From positions 1 to 6,174 of the forward strand of contig JBBQKF010000141.1 in assembly GCA_038326615.1 (NCBI GenBank): 6,174 nucleotides of DNA. The letters run 5' to 3'. How positions within the stretch are numbered: the first letter of the stretch is position 1; every line of letters starts with the position of its first letter. The DNA comes from JBBQKF01 sp038326615 (GTDB lineage: Bacteria; Bacillota; Clostridia; Saccharofermentanales; UBA5734). The notes under the pieces were generated by a model. It was not told the origin of the DNA. It saw only the letters and a program-made list of their open reading frames with translations, and made no database searches. The position numbers and the translations under genes were made by a program. Shown piece by piece: positions 5,470 to 6,174 of this stretch.

Positions 5470-6174
5470 GTGTTTTTTATTGAAGCCAAAATCAGCCTGT
5501 CAGTTAATTTGTCCCCAAAATATCGTCGGTTAAACTTGTAACAGAATTCATCTAGGTAGTTTTGGACATATTTATCATTAATACAGTTATGGTGTATGCC
5601 CAACAACATCTTCTTTGCATTGCTAATGGCTCTGTTTGCCCAAGGAAATAGCTTTGACGCCTTTGATTTATCTGGTTCTATTATCACTTGATGCTCGCTG
5701 ATTACGTTTTTTAATTTTGAATACCCACTGTACCCATCTGTTAATGCAATCGCTTTTTCGTCAACACTCGCTTTCACTTCATTGAGAATAGATTCTCCTT
5801 TTAAGTCTTCCATTACTTTCATTTTTAAATATCCGACTTTTCTATCTGGTTTGCCGTTCGCACATTCTTTTTGAATTGGCTTGGACTCAACCATTACTAA
5901 CACCTTTGTTTGCCTTTCACTGCCTCTCCCACGCTAATTCTTTTCTGGATTTGTTGTTCCACTCTCTTTTTTCATATCAATAACATCTTTATTATCAACC
6001 CTTTCAAAGAAGCCCTCATCCATTTCTATGTAGCCACTTAATTGGTATTCCATGTCTCTTTTGCCCATGACAAGCCTAATCTTGTGCATCATATACCATA
6101 TCGGCTCATATCTTTTGAGACCGATGAGCCGTTGCATTTCTAATGCTGAAAAACTCTTTTTGGTCAACGTCATT
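5460..6174 (-). pseudogene. IS1595-family (ISXO2-like) transposase with in-frame stop, 5' end outside window
   Basis: The visible 238 codons lie in one frame with a TAG at 5934-5936. Before it, residues 1-79 contain KKSFSALEMQRLIG and IEMDEGFFE, the latter carrying the first catalytic Asp (52). After it the same frame resumes with RGRGSERQTKVLVM, ALTDGYSGY (second Asp, 146), AISNAKKMLLGIHH (Asn185, Lys187 of the third catalytic region) and DEFCYKFNRRYFG near the end. These are the ordered motifs of IS1595-family DDE-type transposases, which cut and paste the element at its inverted ends. The usual stop-free sequence at this point has a basic residue before RGRGS, so a single base change (for example AAG to TAG) explains the break. 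A His normally found in PWxH before AISN appears as Asn180 (PWAN). The N-terminal zinc-ribbon part, about 90 residues in the family, should lie past the right edge; the ATG at 6173 is internal. The gene is probably inactive unless the TAG is read through. Confidence 0.88.

Overview
The window looks like an ordinary but gene-sparse stretch of a Bacteroidota-type chromosome. That placement is inferred. No gene start has a Shine-Dalgarno sequence, the leaders are A-rich, the intergenic DNA is AT-rich, and the proteins (DUF6629, an IS1595-type transposase, a stand-alone CheB domain beside a KaiC homologue) fit that group. No 16S rRNA or other marker is present to prove it.

Left part (1-1356, + strand): the C-terminal end of a KaiC-family ATPase/kinase enters from the left edge and is followed 6 bp later by a complete receiver-less CheB methylesterase, probably in the same transcript. 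Then come about 377 bp without a gene. This gap holds a weak terminator-like hairpin and a cluster of three ATGTAACAAT-type sites, two direct copies 21 bp apart and one inverted near-copy, placed like an operator for the next gene.

Middle part (1357-2694): a seven-helix membrane protein of the uncharacterised DUF6629 family, then a strong bidirectional terminator with a second hairpin stacked next to it. The rest is a 675-bp convergent intergenic region containing relics. On the minus strand there is the cysteine-rich C-terminal end of a four-helix-bundle copper-binding (DUF326/Csp) protein with no N-terminal part, and a short proline-rich reading segment. There are also a pair of 14-bp direct repeats and a long hairpin with a perfect 20-bp stem that is not followed by a T-run.

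Right part (2695-6174, - strand): a complete 908-residue P2-type cation-transporting ATPase, and directly upstream of it an IS1595-family transposase on the same strand. The transposase is broken by one in-frame TAG and its N-terminus lies outside the window. Only 38 bp separate the transposase stop from the ATPase start, and that gap holds a sigma70-like promoter whose -35 box overlaps the transposase stop. The insertion may therefore have supplied the ATPase promoter.

I do not see a clearly new multi-gene system. The most promising leads are the KaiC/CheB pair with a Ser-Ser phosphosite, the ATPase that has lost the usual M6 aspartate, the insertion-sequence/promoter junction, the copper-protein relic, and the unexplained long hairpin.
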